Positions 49,580-58,110 of a DNA stretch of 64,000 bases are shown here, piece after piece. A program made the position numbers and the translations under genes. This stretch comes from Haloprofundus halobius (GTDB taxonomy: Archaea > Halobacteriota > Halobacteria > Halobacteriales > Haloferacaceae), in NCBI RefSeq assembly GCF_020097835.1, contig NZ_CP083666.1, forward strand, positions 2,108,001 through 2,172,000, given 5' to 3'. The notes beneath the pieces were generated by a model. The model saw only the letters and a program-made list of their open reading frames with translations. It searched no databases and had not been told where the DNA came from. Positions within the stretch are counted from its first letter, which is position 1. Each line of letters starts with the position of its first letter.

Positions 49580-49950
49580 TCAGGCGTTCGCAGTCACTTC
49601 CTCGAGAACACCATCGTCCTCCAACGCCGTAATCGCACGGGACGCCATCGAAAACTCGACGTCGAACAGCTTTGTGACGGTCTTCGTCGTGAGGGACGGC
49701 TGCTCGAAGAGCTTGCAGGCGAGTTGGATCTTCGTGTACGCGACACCGCCGTGTTCGTCCTCGTACCGCCGTCGAAGCTCGTCTAGTGGAAGTATGCGGA
49801 TAACGGATTCTTCGGCTTGCTTGGCGATTCTTCGATGAAAAACGAGAGCCACGCCTCCCAGTTACCGTCTGTCCGCACAGCGGTCATACGATCGACGTAG
49901 GCAGGCAAGCGTCTCGTAGAATTGCCCATCGAGTTCGGTTTCGTCTCTAC
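49580..49950 (-). pseudogene. Fic-family protein remnant with frameshift
   Basis: Reading from the right, frame one gives DRMTAVRTDGNWEAWLSFFI E, matching the post-active-site segment of Fic proteins. The frame then changes near 49835 and the second frame continues RIAKQAEESVIRILPLDELR, then YTKIQLACKLFEQPSLTTKT and FDVEFSMASRAITALEDDGV, the usual winged-helix C-terminus. The HPFxxGNGR active site is missing because the 5' part has been lost, and the C-terminus stops early after EVTANA. It is a dead fragment of a Fic-domain gene. Confidence 0.65.
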
Positions 49951-50022
49951 AGATGGCTGGATACCAATTGTTCGACTCGATTCGTAGCTGTCTTCGAGTT
50001 CCTGAGCGGAGCGGGTCTCCTA

Positions 50023-50673
50023 TCAGGGCCCAAACCCCGCGATGTCGGCACCGACCGTCGCTAACGCATCAGCGGGATTCGGGTCGTTGTCAGCGAGATG
50101 CGTGTACCGGTGTTCCGGGACGCTAGACAGAGCCGCTTCGACGGCCTCGCTGTACGTCTCGACGCCCGGTTCCGTTGGGTCGTTTCCCTCCCAGACATCT
50201 CGGATGACCGTCATCGAGTCGATACGCACTTCCAAACTGTGCGGCTCATAGCGAGTCAACAGTTCGGAGAGCCCGAGCCGGAGGGCGACGTACTCGGCGG
50301 TGTTGTTCCCCGCGTGGGAACCTACCGGTCGGCCGAGATTAGCGAGTTGTTCCTCCGAAGCGTCCATGATGACAGCGCCCGCACCAGCGGGACCTGGGTT
50401 GCCGCGTGAACTCCCATCGACGTAGAGAACGAAGGAATCGCCGTTTGGCTCGAGGAGAGGTGGTCGAGTGAGTTCCGATGCCAGCAGGTCTTCGAGCGCG
50501 TCTCGTAGCTCTGCCCGGGTCGTCGTGGGGTCGAACAGGCCGCCGAAACCGGGGACAGCGTCATCGATCACATCGACAGCGACTGTCATCTCGTAGCCGA
50601 CCTCCGCGAGTACCTCGTCGACGAGGATGGCGAGAGGCGAAAGGTGTTCGACTGGAAGAGATTCGTCGGTCAT
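50023..50673 (-). CDS. rnhA: Ribonuclease HI family protein
   Basis: A 216-residue RNase HI-like protein. A haloarchaeal N-terminal domain of about 75 residues precedes the catalytic core: SFVLYVDGSSRGNPGPAGAG (first Asp), GNNTAEYVALRLGLSELLTR (Glu), LEVRIDSMTVIRDVWEGNDP (Asp) and ADNDPNPADALATVGADI (last Asp). Such enzymes degrade the RNA strand of RNA-DNA hybrids. It lies 153 bases after a TumE-like gene on the same strand and appears intact. It may be part of the mobile region rather than the main housekeeping copy. Confidence 0.88.
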   Translation of the reverse strand: MTDESLPVEHLSPLAILVDEVLAEVGYEMTVAVDVIDDAVPGFGGLFDPTTTRAELRDALEDLLASELTRPPLLEPNGDSFVLYVDGSSRGNPGPAGAGAVIMDASEEQLANLGRPVGSHAGNNTAEYVALRLGLSELLTRYEPHSLEVRIDSMTVIRDVWEGNDPTEPGVETYSEAVEAALSSVPEHRYTHLADNDPNPADALATVGADIAGFGP

Positions 50674-50826
50674 CTCGCTGTCTCCGTTTGGCCTCGGTAC
50701 CGAGAGTCAACGTCCCCGCCTGTAGGTGACCTCATCGTCTGGTCGGACCGCTGCATAGTGGTACTTCGGCGGTCGAGCGGAATAATCTCTTCAGGTGCTC
50801 GCGCTCCTATGACACAGGGTCGCAAC

Positions 50827-51261
50827 TCAGACCGTCCAGAACGCTCGTTGTCGGTCTTCAATTTCGGAGAGGACTGTCGAGAGGACGTCCCGCCAATCTT
50901 CCGGGTATGATGTATCTTCTCCGGGCGTCGGTGCGTTCGGTCCAGGGTGGATGTGGTCGCGCGCGTTGTGACTCGACGGATGGTGGTCCCAGCGATAGTC
51001 GAATGTTCCATCGTGGTGGGTCTCATGATAGTGGATAGAGAAATCTCCGTTCGAATACCAGATTATCTCGAGGCGGGCGGTCTCGACGCTATTTGGGTAG
51101 AAGTTCGAATCGTATATACAGACGAGTCGGTCAGGGGCGAACGCCGGGCGGAGAGTAGTTCGGGTGAATCGACCATCGGTTGCAAGTCGTTCGTCGATGG
51201 TTTCGAGTCGGTCAAAATCGACCGGCGCTCCGCTTTCATCCGTATTCTCCCCGCCTGTCAT
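50827..51261 (-). CDS. TumE/DUF6516-like protein, module 1 (putative toxin)
   Basis: A 144-residue protein. Its core ARLEIIWYSNGDFSIHYHET and DYRWDHHPSSHNARDHIHPG resembles the TumE (DUF6516) toxin family, which has a strand-rich fold with YxYH, R-D and HxH motifs. The C-terminal helix DWRDVLSTVLSEIEDRQRAF W closes it. It overlaps by four bases the HTH gene upstream (51258-51827), the normal toxin-antitoxin layout. A clear paralogue pair sits at 61779-62756. Toxin activity is a prediction only. Confidence 0.6.
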   Translation of the reverse strand: MTGGENTDESGAPVDFDRLETIDERLATDGRFTRTTLRPAFAPDRLVCIYDSNFYPNSVETARLEIIWYSNGDFSIHYHETHHDGTFDYRWDHHPSSHNARDHIHPGPNAPTPGEDTSYPEDWRDVLSTVLSEIEDRQRAFWTV

Positions 51262-51827
51262 GCCGTGCTGCGTTCAACTGAGCCGTCAGAGCCGGACAAC
51301 GCCTGTTCGAGAAGCGTGATACGGCGCTGCGTTGTCTTCCACATTGAGATGTCATCCCAGACAGCCTCGAGGGAACGATCGGACTCAGCTGCAAACTGCG
51401 AAAGAGAGACCTCCTCTGGAGACTCGACGCCGAATTCAGCCGCGTACGATTGTTCGCGCTCTGTCTCGTCTTCGAGGAATCCGAGCAATTCGTTACTCGT
51501 ATACTGATTGCGAAGTGTCTGGACACGTCGCCACCGGAGGAATTCGTCGTTGCGTTCGTACGTCGCTGGTGACGTCGTGACTCGTGTGGCGATTCCCATT
51601 CGCTCGAACCACTTCAGATATTCACGCGCCGCGTCGACTCCATGACCAGCGAGGTCAGCGACTTCGTCGACAGGTGTAGGGCGATTAAGTGCAAGGACTG
51701 CATCGAAGAAATCGTCGCGTGTGCGTTCGCCGCGGACGACATCCTCAGGTGACGTCAAGGCATCGAAGTCCGGTTTCTCACCACGCTCGTGGGGGGTAGC
51801 CTTCAGGTCGTCGCGTGGTTCCTCCAT
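51258..51827 (-). CDS. Winged-helix regulator, module 1 (putative antitoxin)
   Basis: A 189-residue protein. The N-terminal winged helix includes TRDDFFDAVLALNRPTPVDE, VADLAGHGVDAAREYLKWFE and MGIATRVTTSPATYERNDEF with the RMGIA...PATYxRN signature shared with 62229-62756. A coiled-coil-like second half contains YTSNELLGFLEDETEREQSY. It likely binds DNA and represses its own operon. Its stop overlaps the start of the TumE-like gene. I recall such haloarchaeal regulators as DUF7342 but am not certain. Confidence 0.65.
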   Translation of the reverse strand: MEEPRDDLKATPHERGEKPDFDALTSPEDVVRGERTRDDFFDAVLALNRPTPVDEVADLAGHGVDAAREYLKWFERMGIATRVTTSPATYERNDEFLRWRRVQTLRNQYTSNELLGFLEDETEREQSYAAEFGVESPEEVSLSQFAAESDRSLEAVWDDISMWKTTQRRITLLEQALSGSDGSVERSTA

Positions 51828-52159
51828 AGAAGCATGCAGAGGTTGAAACGGAATAAGTCTTTTCTCTATGGTATTATCCCGTTTGAAGGTGGCCGAGTAA
51901 ACTACTCTGCCCTACTCGCTTCGCTCGTTGAGGAAAGCAAGCACCCGATGCGACGGAGGTGCAATGGGGAGATGAACCTGCGAATGTCGAGCCCTTGTAT
52001 GTCTTGTTCAGCCGGTCGGGATACACCGACGATCTCAGACACGCAGCTGATATCCGAAGCAATGTCTGTCTCTATCTCTATCCCCGAAGAGATCCTTACG
52101 AGTGCATAGGAGTAACTCGACGAGATCGAGATGTCCCGCCTAGACTTGTACTGAAGATA
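51828..52159. other. Intergenic region holding a UPF0175-like antitoxin remnant
   Basis: No intact gene is seen. At 52062-52109 a 15-codon frame, MSVSISIPEEILTSA then TAG, is the start of a UPF0175-type antitoxin; two more stops follow in the same frame (TAA and TGA) while LDEIEMSRLDLY continues. The block at 51890-51980 resembles repeated insertion-element flanking sequence, with a direct tract CTACTCGCTTCGCTCGTTGA. Confidence 0.45.
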
Positions 52160-53092
52160 TCATATCCCCACTCCCTGCAGGTCCTCGTATCGCTCTCGAA
52201 GCGTCACAGGAGACGTCCCAGCTGCCTCTGCAATCTCTGCCTGCGTGACTGCCTCACCGAATTCGTCGACGGCCATGGAGATACACGCTGCTGCAATGCC
52301 TGAAGGCGCTCGCCCGTTCGCTACTCCCTCATCCCAGGCGATATCTGCAAGTTCGAGTGCCTGCCGTTCGGCCAGTCGTGAGACATCACACACAGACGCA
52401 ATCCGCGGCACGAGTTGCTTCGGTCGCTGTACCACTGTCGCTAACCCCAACTCGGCGTTGAGCACTTTGTAGTCGTTCTTCACGCGCCCGCGTCGACACG
52501 CAGCCACCTGTGCAACTTCATCGAGCGTCCGAGTCACATTCGTACATCGACACGCTGCGTACAGACTTGCCGCTGTCATCGACTCAATTGATCGTCCGAC
52601 GAGGAGGTTCTCTTTTTGAGCCGTTCTGAATATTTGTGAGGCGAACTCGGTCACGCTTTCGTCAACTCCGAGCGCACTGCTCATCCGCTTGATCTCACCA
52701 AACCCATGTGCGAGGTTTCGCTCCTGTTTTGAGCCGAACCGCGCCCGGTTCTGCTGCTTTCGAAGCCGGCCGAACTCTCGTTGTCTTTTACCTGAGAGCG
52801 TCTTGCCGTATCCGTCCGTTTTGTAGCCGATTTCGGTCGACAGTCCCCGATCGTGCCGACTTACTGTCAACGGCGCCCCAGTCCGTTTTCGACTCCGCTC
52901 TTCCGATGAAAAGACACGTGGCTCAGCCGTTTTGTCAATCCAGTATTCGTTGACAATCAGCCCGCACTCGCTACACCGGTGTTCACCGCCTTCAGTTCGG
53001 AGTCTGCCGTCACATTCGGGGCAGTGTTTGGTTTGGATGGTCTGTCCGTTCGATTCGTCAAACGTTGTGGTGTAGACATTTCTCGTCGTCAT
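52160..53092 (-). CDS. tfb: Transcription initiation factor TFB (accessory copy)
   Basis: A 310-residue archaeal TFIIB from ATG 53092 (MTTRNVYTTTFDESNGQTIQ). The zinc ribbon is HCPECDGRLRTEGGEHRCSE CGLIV, followed by the B-finger/linker (VFSSEERSRKRTGAPLTVSR) and two cyclin-like repeats (about 115-205 and 210-305), the second ending with PVTLRERYEDL. TFB recruits RNA polymerase to TBP/TATA complexes. Haloarchaea use several TFBs for different promoter classes; this one lies in a mobile region and may serve its genes. An upstream form to 53131 is unlikely. Confidence 0.9.
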   Translation of the reverse strand: MTTRNVYTTTFDESNGQTIQTKHCPECDGRLRTEGGEHRCSECGLIVNEYWIDKTAEPRVFSSEERSRKRTGAPLTVSRHDRGLSTEIGYKTDGYGKTLSGKRQREFGRLRKQQNRARFGSKQERNLAHGFGEIKRMSSALGVDESVTEFASQIFRTAQKENLLVGRSIESMTAASLYAACRCTNVTRTLDEVAQVAACRRGRVKNDYKVLNAELGLATVVQRPKQLVPRIASVCDVSRLAERQALELADIAWDEGVANGRAPSGIAAACISMAVDEFGEAVTQAEIAEAAGTSPVTLRERYEDLQGVGI

Positions 53093-53161
53093 CTTCGATC
53101 TCGGGACGACCACTTTCTGACCGCCCCGCACCCCTCGGGGGCGGCGATAAAATTCTCTGAG

Positions 53162-53206
53162 TTACCGTCTCACAGTCGTCCCTGGTCGGACGAACCAACC
53201 ATCCGG
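53162..53206 (-). pseudogene. Fragment of a SWIM-protein C-terminus
   Basis: Fifteen codons on the minus strand encode PDGWFVRPGTTVRR followed by TAA. This matches the end of the SWIM zinc-finger protein at 54267-54818 (PDGRFVRPGTIVRK) almost exactly. It lies upstream of the tfb start and shows that a second copy of the SWIM gene once existed here and was lost, probably by recombination. Confidence 0.65.
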
Positions 53207-53311
53207 CTGCTCTGTCAACAAGGGGTGAGAAAATGTATCGCTGAACATCACGGTAACCCTGTGAGAAGGACTATTCTTGTCCGTTGTGAGCTAGCCTAAG
53301 CTATCTACTTG

Positions 53312-53926
53312 ATGCGCCAGCCAGCGCGTACGATTGCCATCGTTGGACCAGATGGAAGCGGAAAAACCACACAGGCGAAGCTCCTCGTTGAGCACCTCCA
53401 AGCGATCGGTTACGACGCTCACTACGTTCACGCGCTCTACTACCTCTCTGACACAATTCCCTGTGCAGATCGACTCCGGAGACAACTTGGCCCACGGAAG
53501 ACACAAACGCACGGTCCGAGTACTTCCCGTCTATTGTACCTTCTTCGACGGGTACTGTTCGCCGTGGTTGGCTTTTGGTTTGCACTGGTCACGATAGGGG
53601 TTGTTTCCATTCGGTTTCATGACCAAGTTGTCGTCTTTGACCGGTATTATCACCAATTCTTCTACGATGTGTATGGACCGTCGGGTGTCTTCCTTTCATG
53701 CCTGCTTCCCCAACCGGGACGGGTGATTTACCTGGATGCCGACCTGGCCACCATCCAATTGCGCATGGACACGACAGACCGAGCAGTCGATACGGAGTAC
53801 TACGCGACCGTCATTGAGTTCTACGACGAGTGTTCAACTGAAGGGTGGCTCTCCTTCTGTGCAAAACTCCCGAGAGAATCCCTTCACGACCGAATTTTCG
53901 AGGCGATTTCTTATGGTCTCGATTGA
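53312..53926 (+). CDS. Thymidylate-kinase-like P-loop kinase
   Basis: A 204-residue protein from ATG 53312. The P-loop TIAIVGPDGSGKTTQAKLLVEH matches thymidylate kinase-type enzymes. A DR[YFH]-like motif appears as VVFDRYYHQFFYDVYG, and PQPGRVIYLDADLATIQLRM resembles the LID region. Two hydrophobic stretches (LFAVVGFWFALVTIGVVSI) are unusual for a soluble dTMP kinase and suggest membrane association. Such proteins often cluster with polysaccharide genes. Activity on dTMP is not assured. The TTG three bases earlier is an alternative start. Confidence 0.7.
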   Translation: MRQPARTIAIVGPDGSGKTTQAKLLVEHLQAIGYDAHYVHALYYLSDTIPCADRLRRQLGPRKTQTHGPSTSRLLYLLRRVLFAVVGFWFALVTIGVVSIRFHDQVVVFDRYYHQFFYDVYGPSGVFLSCLLPQPGRVIYLDADLATIQLRMDTTDRAVDTEYYATVIEFYDECSTEGWLSFCAKLPRESLHDRIFEAISYGLD

Positions 53927-54266
53927 TGGAGAGTACTGCACAAAAGTCGACTGCCAAGCGAACCCTGTCCACACGGCCGGGTTGATGGCGACATCGGCGA
54001 CGAGATCACGTATCTGATCGGCGATATCGATCTTCTGCTTTATCGGCGGCGGTTCTGAGGATCATTGTGTGTTCGGATGGTGGGGACGTATCCGGTACAC
54101 CTTCGTGGACAGCACTAACCCACCGGCTACGTTAGTGTATCTCCTTTTATACTTGGTATACGAATGTGCCAGGTGGAGACTCTCTCGTGAAAATCAGGAG
54201 CCGATAGTATACTTGGGTCCTTCCGCGTGGGTACCCCTGTAAGTTTGTCACCACCCTACCGCCAGC
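53927..54266. other. Intergenic region, possible gene remnant
   Basis: A plus-strand frame with no start codon reads RVDGDIGDEITYLIGDIDLL LYRRRF before a stop at about 54058. It could be the tail of a lost protein. The rest has no coding character. The region is AT-richer near 54140-54170 (ATACTTGGTATACG). Confidence 0.4.
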
Positions 54267-54818
54267 TCACTTCCTCACAATCGTCCCTGGTCGAACAAAC
54301 CGGCCATCCGGTCGTGGCGTCTTTGCTGCGCGAATTTCCATGTCGACGCGACGAATGTGCTTACACCCATTCACAGGATCTCGTTTCTCGTAGTCAGGAC
54401 AGCTACAACTCCGTGCGGCGATATCGACGACGTACGTATTCCCGCTCTCGCTGTGGACGACGTACTGCGGTCCACACGTTCCGAAACGGACGTCGATAGC
54501 TTCGGTTATCGCCCGGCGAGTTCGCGGGTCGTCGATCGAATACCCACCATCAGTTACGGCATCGGTCGATGATTCGATAGTGCACGATTCGATGAAATCC
54601 TCAACGTCGTTGCGCTCTTGGCCGCATTTCTCACAGCGCCAGTAGCTCGTTCGGTACTCGCGTACCTGCGGATCTGGGAGTTCTACGTAGCTGTCTGTTG
54701 GTTCTCGGCCGGGTACCCATTCGGCGACTCGAAGGAGTTGGTGTTGCCTCCAGTTTCGAGAACGGCTGAGTTGGTTACTGGTCGGTCCTGCGTCCGCGGG
54801 TTGCTTCTGACTCGACAT
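54267..54818 (-). CDS. SWIM zinc-finger protein
   Basis: A 183-residue protein with a SWIM domain, SCSCPDYEKRDPVNGCKHIR R, of the form CxCxxxxxx...CxH, near residues 135-155. A preceding CEKCGQERNDVEDFIESC motif supplies another possible zinc site. SWIM domains bind DNA, RNA or protein, and small SWIM proteins are common beside mobile elements and TFB genes in haloarchaea. The C-terminus PDGRFVRPGTIVRK is duplicated as a fragment at 53162. ATG 54818 is used. Confidence 0.85.
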   Translation of the reverse strand: MSSQKQPADAGPTSNQLSRSRNWRQHQLLRVAEWVPGREPTDSYVELPDPQVREYRTSYWRCEKCGQERNDVEDFIESCTIESSTDAVTDGGYSIDDPRTRRAITEAIDVRFGTCGPQYVVHSESGNTYVVDIAARSCSCPDYEKRDPVNGCKHIRRVDMEIRAAKTPRPDGRFVRPGTIVRK

Positions 54819-54937
54819 GGTAAATACGGAGACGACTAAGTGAACTTCGCGCCTCCAGCCCTCTGGGGCGCGAAAAACAGGCCAAGAGTAGAGGCGATAC
54901 CCGTGCGAGTGCGAACTGGGTTTGTGAATTCGGTCTA

Positions 54938-55996
54938 CTACTGCCGCTTGTCACCAGTCACAGCCTGGTCACGCAAGTTATAGAGGCGCTCATACTCGAA
55001 CTCAGGATGAGTCCAATACTCATATCCACTAAGTACCTTGTCTCGATCTCGTTCCACCAATTCGTGAAGCAATTCCTTCGCTGCCCCAGTAAAAGAACAC
55101 AGTTCGTTGTCATAGAGCCACTCTAGCGCGTCAGATTGCCCCCGATTTTCGGTGACACGTCCGCGCCAGAAATCATCCTCAGGGTCCCACTCTCTGTTGG
55201 CTTGATCGGGTACTCTCGCTTTGTCGAATACGACGATGTCACCGGGAGCCAACACATCCCGTTCAAGAAGTACTGAGAGAGTCGTTTTATATTCGCCACT
55301 TTGCGTCTGCTTCTCCTGTTTCTGTCGGCGTCTGGTCATGTACTCTTCGGCTTCTGTGACCGGGATAACCTGCTGTGTATTGAGTAAGATTCGGCCTTGG
55401 TGTTCGTGGGCCTCGATACGGACACACGTGATGTCGACTCCATACTCCTCGATGAGCCACATGACCGGAGAAGTGATTTCGATGCCATACTCGCCTGCAG
55501 CAAGCAGAATACGTGGCTTATCGCTCAACTCGAAATCGGCCCATCCATCCTCTGTCTTGGTTACGTACTCTCCACCGAGATTCCTATCGAGGAACTCAAC
55601 GAAATCTGCACCAACATCCTCTGGAGAGTACTCCTCGTTGTCTCTCGTATTCCAAAAGGTTCGATACTCTTTTTGAACGTCCTCGGCTGTTAGTGTAGAG
55701 CAATAGCTGGCGTATTTTATCGCTTGGAGGTCGGTCGTTTTGTCTGCTTTGTCTCGCTTGAGTTCGACGACAACGAGTTTCCCGGATGTGTCAAGAGCAA
55801 GGACGTCAAGTCGGTCGGCTGTATCCTCGAAGCCTTCAAACTCAGATGTGACCACGAGAAGTTCTTCACCCAGAATGCGTGGTTCATCGATGACCCACTC
55901 CTCGAGGTCTTGCCGTTCGAGTATCCCTAGTGATGAGAACTGATGTTCAGGAAGGTGGTTGAGAGATTGAGTATCCTTGTCAACAGAAAATATCAT
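54938..55996 (-). CDS. NucS/DUF91-like PD-(D/E)XK nuclease
   Basis: A 352-residue protein from ATG 55996 (MIFSVDKDTQSLNHLPEHQF). The N-terminal nuclease domain has the PD-(D/E)XK pattern DRLDVLALDTSGKLVVVELK with downstream lysine and Q/Y residues (DKADKTTDLQAIKYASYCS), as in NucS/DUF91. The rest contains TEAEEYMTRRRQKQEKQTQS and ends with a helical region. Such proteins can cut mismatched or branched DNA or act in defence. It may be intact. It lies in the region between the SWIM gene and DoxX. Confidence 0.75.
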   Translation of the reverse strand: MIFSVDKDTQSLNHLPEHQFSSLGILERQDLEEWVIDEPRILGEELLVVTSEFEGFEDTADRLDVLALDTSGKLVVVELKRDKADKTTDLQAIKYASYCSTLTAEDVQKEYRTFWNTRDNEEYSPEDVGADFVEFLDRNLGGEYVTKTEDGWADFELSDKPRILLAAGEYGIEITSPVMWLIEEYGVDITCVRIEAHEHQGRILLNTQQVIPVTEAEEYMTRRRQKQEKQTQSGEYKTTLSVLLERDVLAPGDIVVFDKARVPDQANREWDPEDDFWRGRVTENRGQSDALEWLYDNELCSFTGAAKELLHELVERDRDKVLSGYEYWTHPEFEYERLYNLRDQAVTGDKRQ

Positions 55997-56145
55997 GCAC
56001 ACGCATAGTATAGCTGTGTGGTCAAATAATATCTCCCACACACTATTACGATACTGTACTCAGCCGGTCGAAGAGTTACCCAGCCGTATCGCTGGTTCTA
56101 TGTGAAGAGGAAAACAGGAAAAAGCACGAGAAGAGACGGAGAGCG

Positions 56146-56715
56146 CTACCCGAGGATGTAGTCGAGCTTCGGGTACTTCTCGATGAGCGCGACGCCGTCG
56201 ATCTCGTAGCGTTCGACGAGTGCGTCGAGGCCGAGGATGCGGCCAGCACCGAACGCTGCGACCGCGAGGAACACCAACGCGTACATGAAGTCGCTGTTGA
56301 TGAATCCGTGCGCAAGGTCCCAGTTCCCGAAGTAGAAGAGGACCATCATCATTGCCCCGAAGAACGCCGCCAGGCGGGTCAACAGGCCGACCATGATGCC
56401 GAGGCCGATGGCGACCTCACCCCACGGGACGGCGATGTCGACGAAGCTGACGAACCACGGCGTCTGGCTCATCCACAGGAACACGCCCGCGAGCGGGTTG
56501 CCGTTGGTCGCGGCGACGTTCGCGAGGTAGCCTTGCGAGGCGAATCCACCGAGGACCTTCGTCACTCCCGAGTAGAGAAACGCGAAGCCGATGACGAGTC
56601 GGAGTGCGAGGACGAACCACGCACTAAGGCTGTGGGCCTGTCCGCGAATAGTGTAGCCACCGATGGAGCTCTCAAAGGAATTTACAGTAGTTGTTGGAAT
56701 GTTGTTTGCAGACAT
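56146..56715 (-). CDS. DoxX family membrane protein
   Basis: A 189-residue membrane protein with four hydrophobic helices. DoxX signatures are VLALRLVIGFAFLYSGVTKV, GEVAIGLGIMVGLLTRLAAF and FGAMMMVLFYFGNWDLAHGF. A C-terminal amphipathic segment (LVERYEIDGVALIEKYPKLD) follows. DoxX proteins relate to quinone-linked oxidoreductases and thiol oxidation at the membrane; the exact partner here is not seen. The 5' side has a short AT-rich region (ATTAGATAATAAACACATATTG) suited to a promoter. It is complete. Confidence 0.88.
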   Translation of the reverse strand: MSANNIPTTTVNSFESSIGGYTIRGQAHSLSAWFVLALRLVIGFAFLYSGVTKVLGGFASQGYLANVAATNGNPLAGVFLWMSQTPWFVSFVDIAVPWGEVAIGLGIMVGLLTRLAAFFGAMMMVLFYFGNWDLAHGFINSDFMYALVFLAVAAFGAGRILGLDALVERYEIDGVALIEKYPKLDYILG

Positions 56716-57240
56716 TGGGAGAAACCTCCTACCTCTAGTAACGTTGTATTAGATAATAAACACATATTGAATGACTGTGTCACGCAGCCAAGGCATACAC
56801 ACGAGCGTATTCTCCAGTAACATCCTCCCCGCCGTAAACGGCGGGGCTTCCCACACGGTGGGAATCCGGCTTGGAAGGTTTCAGTCCGAAAACACCGAGA
56901 ATGGCGTCGCCCCGGTTCCGCTACAAGCTCTGATGGGGTGGAGCGATTTGGCGACTGCACAGAAATACATCCGTATCTCGGGGACAGCAACGGCTGATGC
57001 GCTGCGTCGAGTCCATCACCGGTAGGGACTTCTCAATCGTTCTTCAGTAGCAGTCTGCGAGATACAGAGGGTGTATTCAGTACGGGTGCGGGATTTCTTT
57101 CGTGGTAAACCACGCTGCATCACCTCTTAGGTCCTCATGTGAATAGAATCGGTGATTCTGTGGCTAAGAGCGTGAATCAGTATAATCTTCGCTAGAACAA
57201 ATCGAAATGGCAGAATATGCCGATATCTGTCCGTAGCGGC
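56716..57240. other. IS200/IS605-type hairpin and integrase tail between genes
   Basis: The 5' part holds an AT-rich promoter for DoxX. CCCCGCCG-TAAA-CGGCGGGG at 56827-56846 is a perfect 8-base stem like the ends of haloarchaeal IS200/IS605-family elements. The tail of a tyrosine recombinase follows (56901-57025). A copy of the 20-base repeat core, GATACAGAGGGTGTATTCAG, is at 57061-57080. Nothing else is seen up to 57240. Confidence 0.6.
56901..57025 (+). pseudogene. Tyrosine recombinase C-terminal fragment
   Basis: The frame encodes PVPLQALMGWSDLATAQKYI RISGTATADALRRVHHR and a stop. The GWSDLATAQKYI block is the end of an XerC/XerD-type integrase with the active-site tyrosine in QKY. The Arg-His-x-x-Arg part and all of the N-terminus are missing, and the IS-type hairpin sits directly upstream. 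It is a remnant of the integrase of a lost element. Confidence 0.7.
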
Positions 57241-57579
57241 TCAACGGTCGTCACCGCGTTTGAGTACTGGGCGGGCCTCGTGGAACCGTGACCCTCGTGT
57301 CACTGTCTCTTCGTGTCGATTAAGCTCAATCACTCCAGCAGTCTGTAATTCAAGAAGGTGGGCGTGGTGGAGTTCATAGACGAGTGTGACGTACTCCTCG
57401 CAGGAGAGGACTTCCTCATCCCGAATAATTGGTGTTGCATCGATTGTCTCTTCTGTTTCTAATGCAGTCACCACGCGCTGTTGTTGCTCTCGTAGCACAG
57501 TCAGGAAGTCCCCACGACTCGAATCCGCCCGCTCATTCATCTCCTGTCTCACCTCCGATATGGGAATTCTTGCATCCAT
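57241..57579 (-). CDS. DUF7344-like winged-helix regulator
   Basis: A 112-residue protein from ATG 57579 (MDARIPISEVRQEMNERADS). It has a compact winged-helix: RGDFLTVLREQQQRVVTALE, then CEEYVTLVYELHHAHLLELQ and TAGVIELNRHEETVTRGSRF. This is the arrangement of haloarchaeal DUF7344-type regulators, like 4154 and 59099. It may act with the HalOD1 and Bat-like genes to its right, all on the minus strand. Targets are unknown. Confidence 0.7.
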   Translation of the reverse strand: MDARIPISEVRQEMNERADSSRGDFLTVLREQQQRVVTALETEETIDATPIIRDEEVLSCEEYVTLVYELHHAHLLELQTAGVIELNRHEETVTRGSRFHEARPVLKRGDDR

Positions 57580-57694
57580 ACTTGGAGCCCGTATCCTGAT
57601 ACGGAATGACCTCAACATCAGGCATTAGTTTCCGGCCTATTCGAGACGTCCCACAGTTCGCACACACAATTTGATACGGAAGCATCGATACCGA

Positions 57695-57988
57695 TTATGT
57701 GTTCTCGGTGGGGGTTGCCTCAATAATTCCGTTGCTGCTTACTGTCACGTCAAAACCCTCGTAACAGAACGAAATACTAACACAGTTCCCGAGACCGTTA
57801 GATGACTCTGTAGCCAGTTTCTCAAGAGCGTCTGTTTCAATAGTAGACTGGAGCGGGGTCAAATGCAGTGGGTCCCTGTCAAGAGCGGTCGCAACAACTC
57901 CAACGACTGCTGAACTCGCCGAGTCACGAGTACTGTCGTACGTCGCCCGGAAACATTCTGTATCCACATCGAATTCAATAACACTCAT
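57695..57988 (-). CDS. HalOD1 output domain protein
   Basis: A 97-residue protein from ATG 57988 (MSVIEFDVDTECFRATYDST). The core shows SSAVVGVVATALDRDPLHLT, then TPLQSTIETDALEKLATESS and SISFCYEGFDVTVSSNGII, the HalOD1 pattern. It lies between a DUF7344-like gene and a Bat-like regulator, all in the same direction, forming a small regulatory island. An alternative upstream start at 58039 adds 17 residues. Confidence 0.8.
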   Translation of the reverse strand: MSVIEFDVDTECFRATYDSTRDSASSAVVGVVATALDRDPLHLTPLQSTIETDALEKLATESSNGLGNCVSISFCYEGFDVTVSSNGIIEATPTENT

Positions 57989-58110
57989 CGACGGTGTGAT
58001 TTTACCAGCCAGAATCTCTTGGGGGGGTTCCATCAACATAATGGAGGCTTTCTATGGGGTTGAGGGTGGCTTTTGCTTGCGCAACATACTTTTATATGAA
58101 GTTTCCATCC

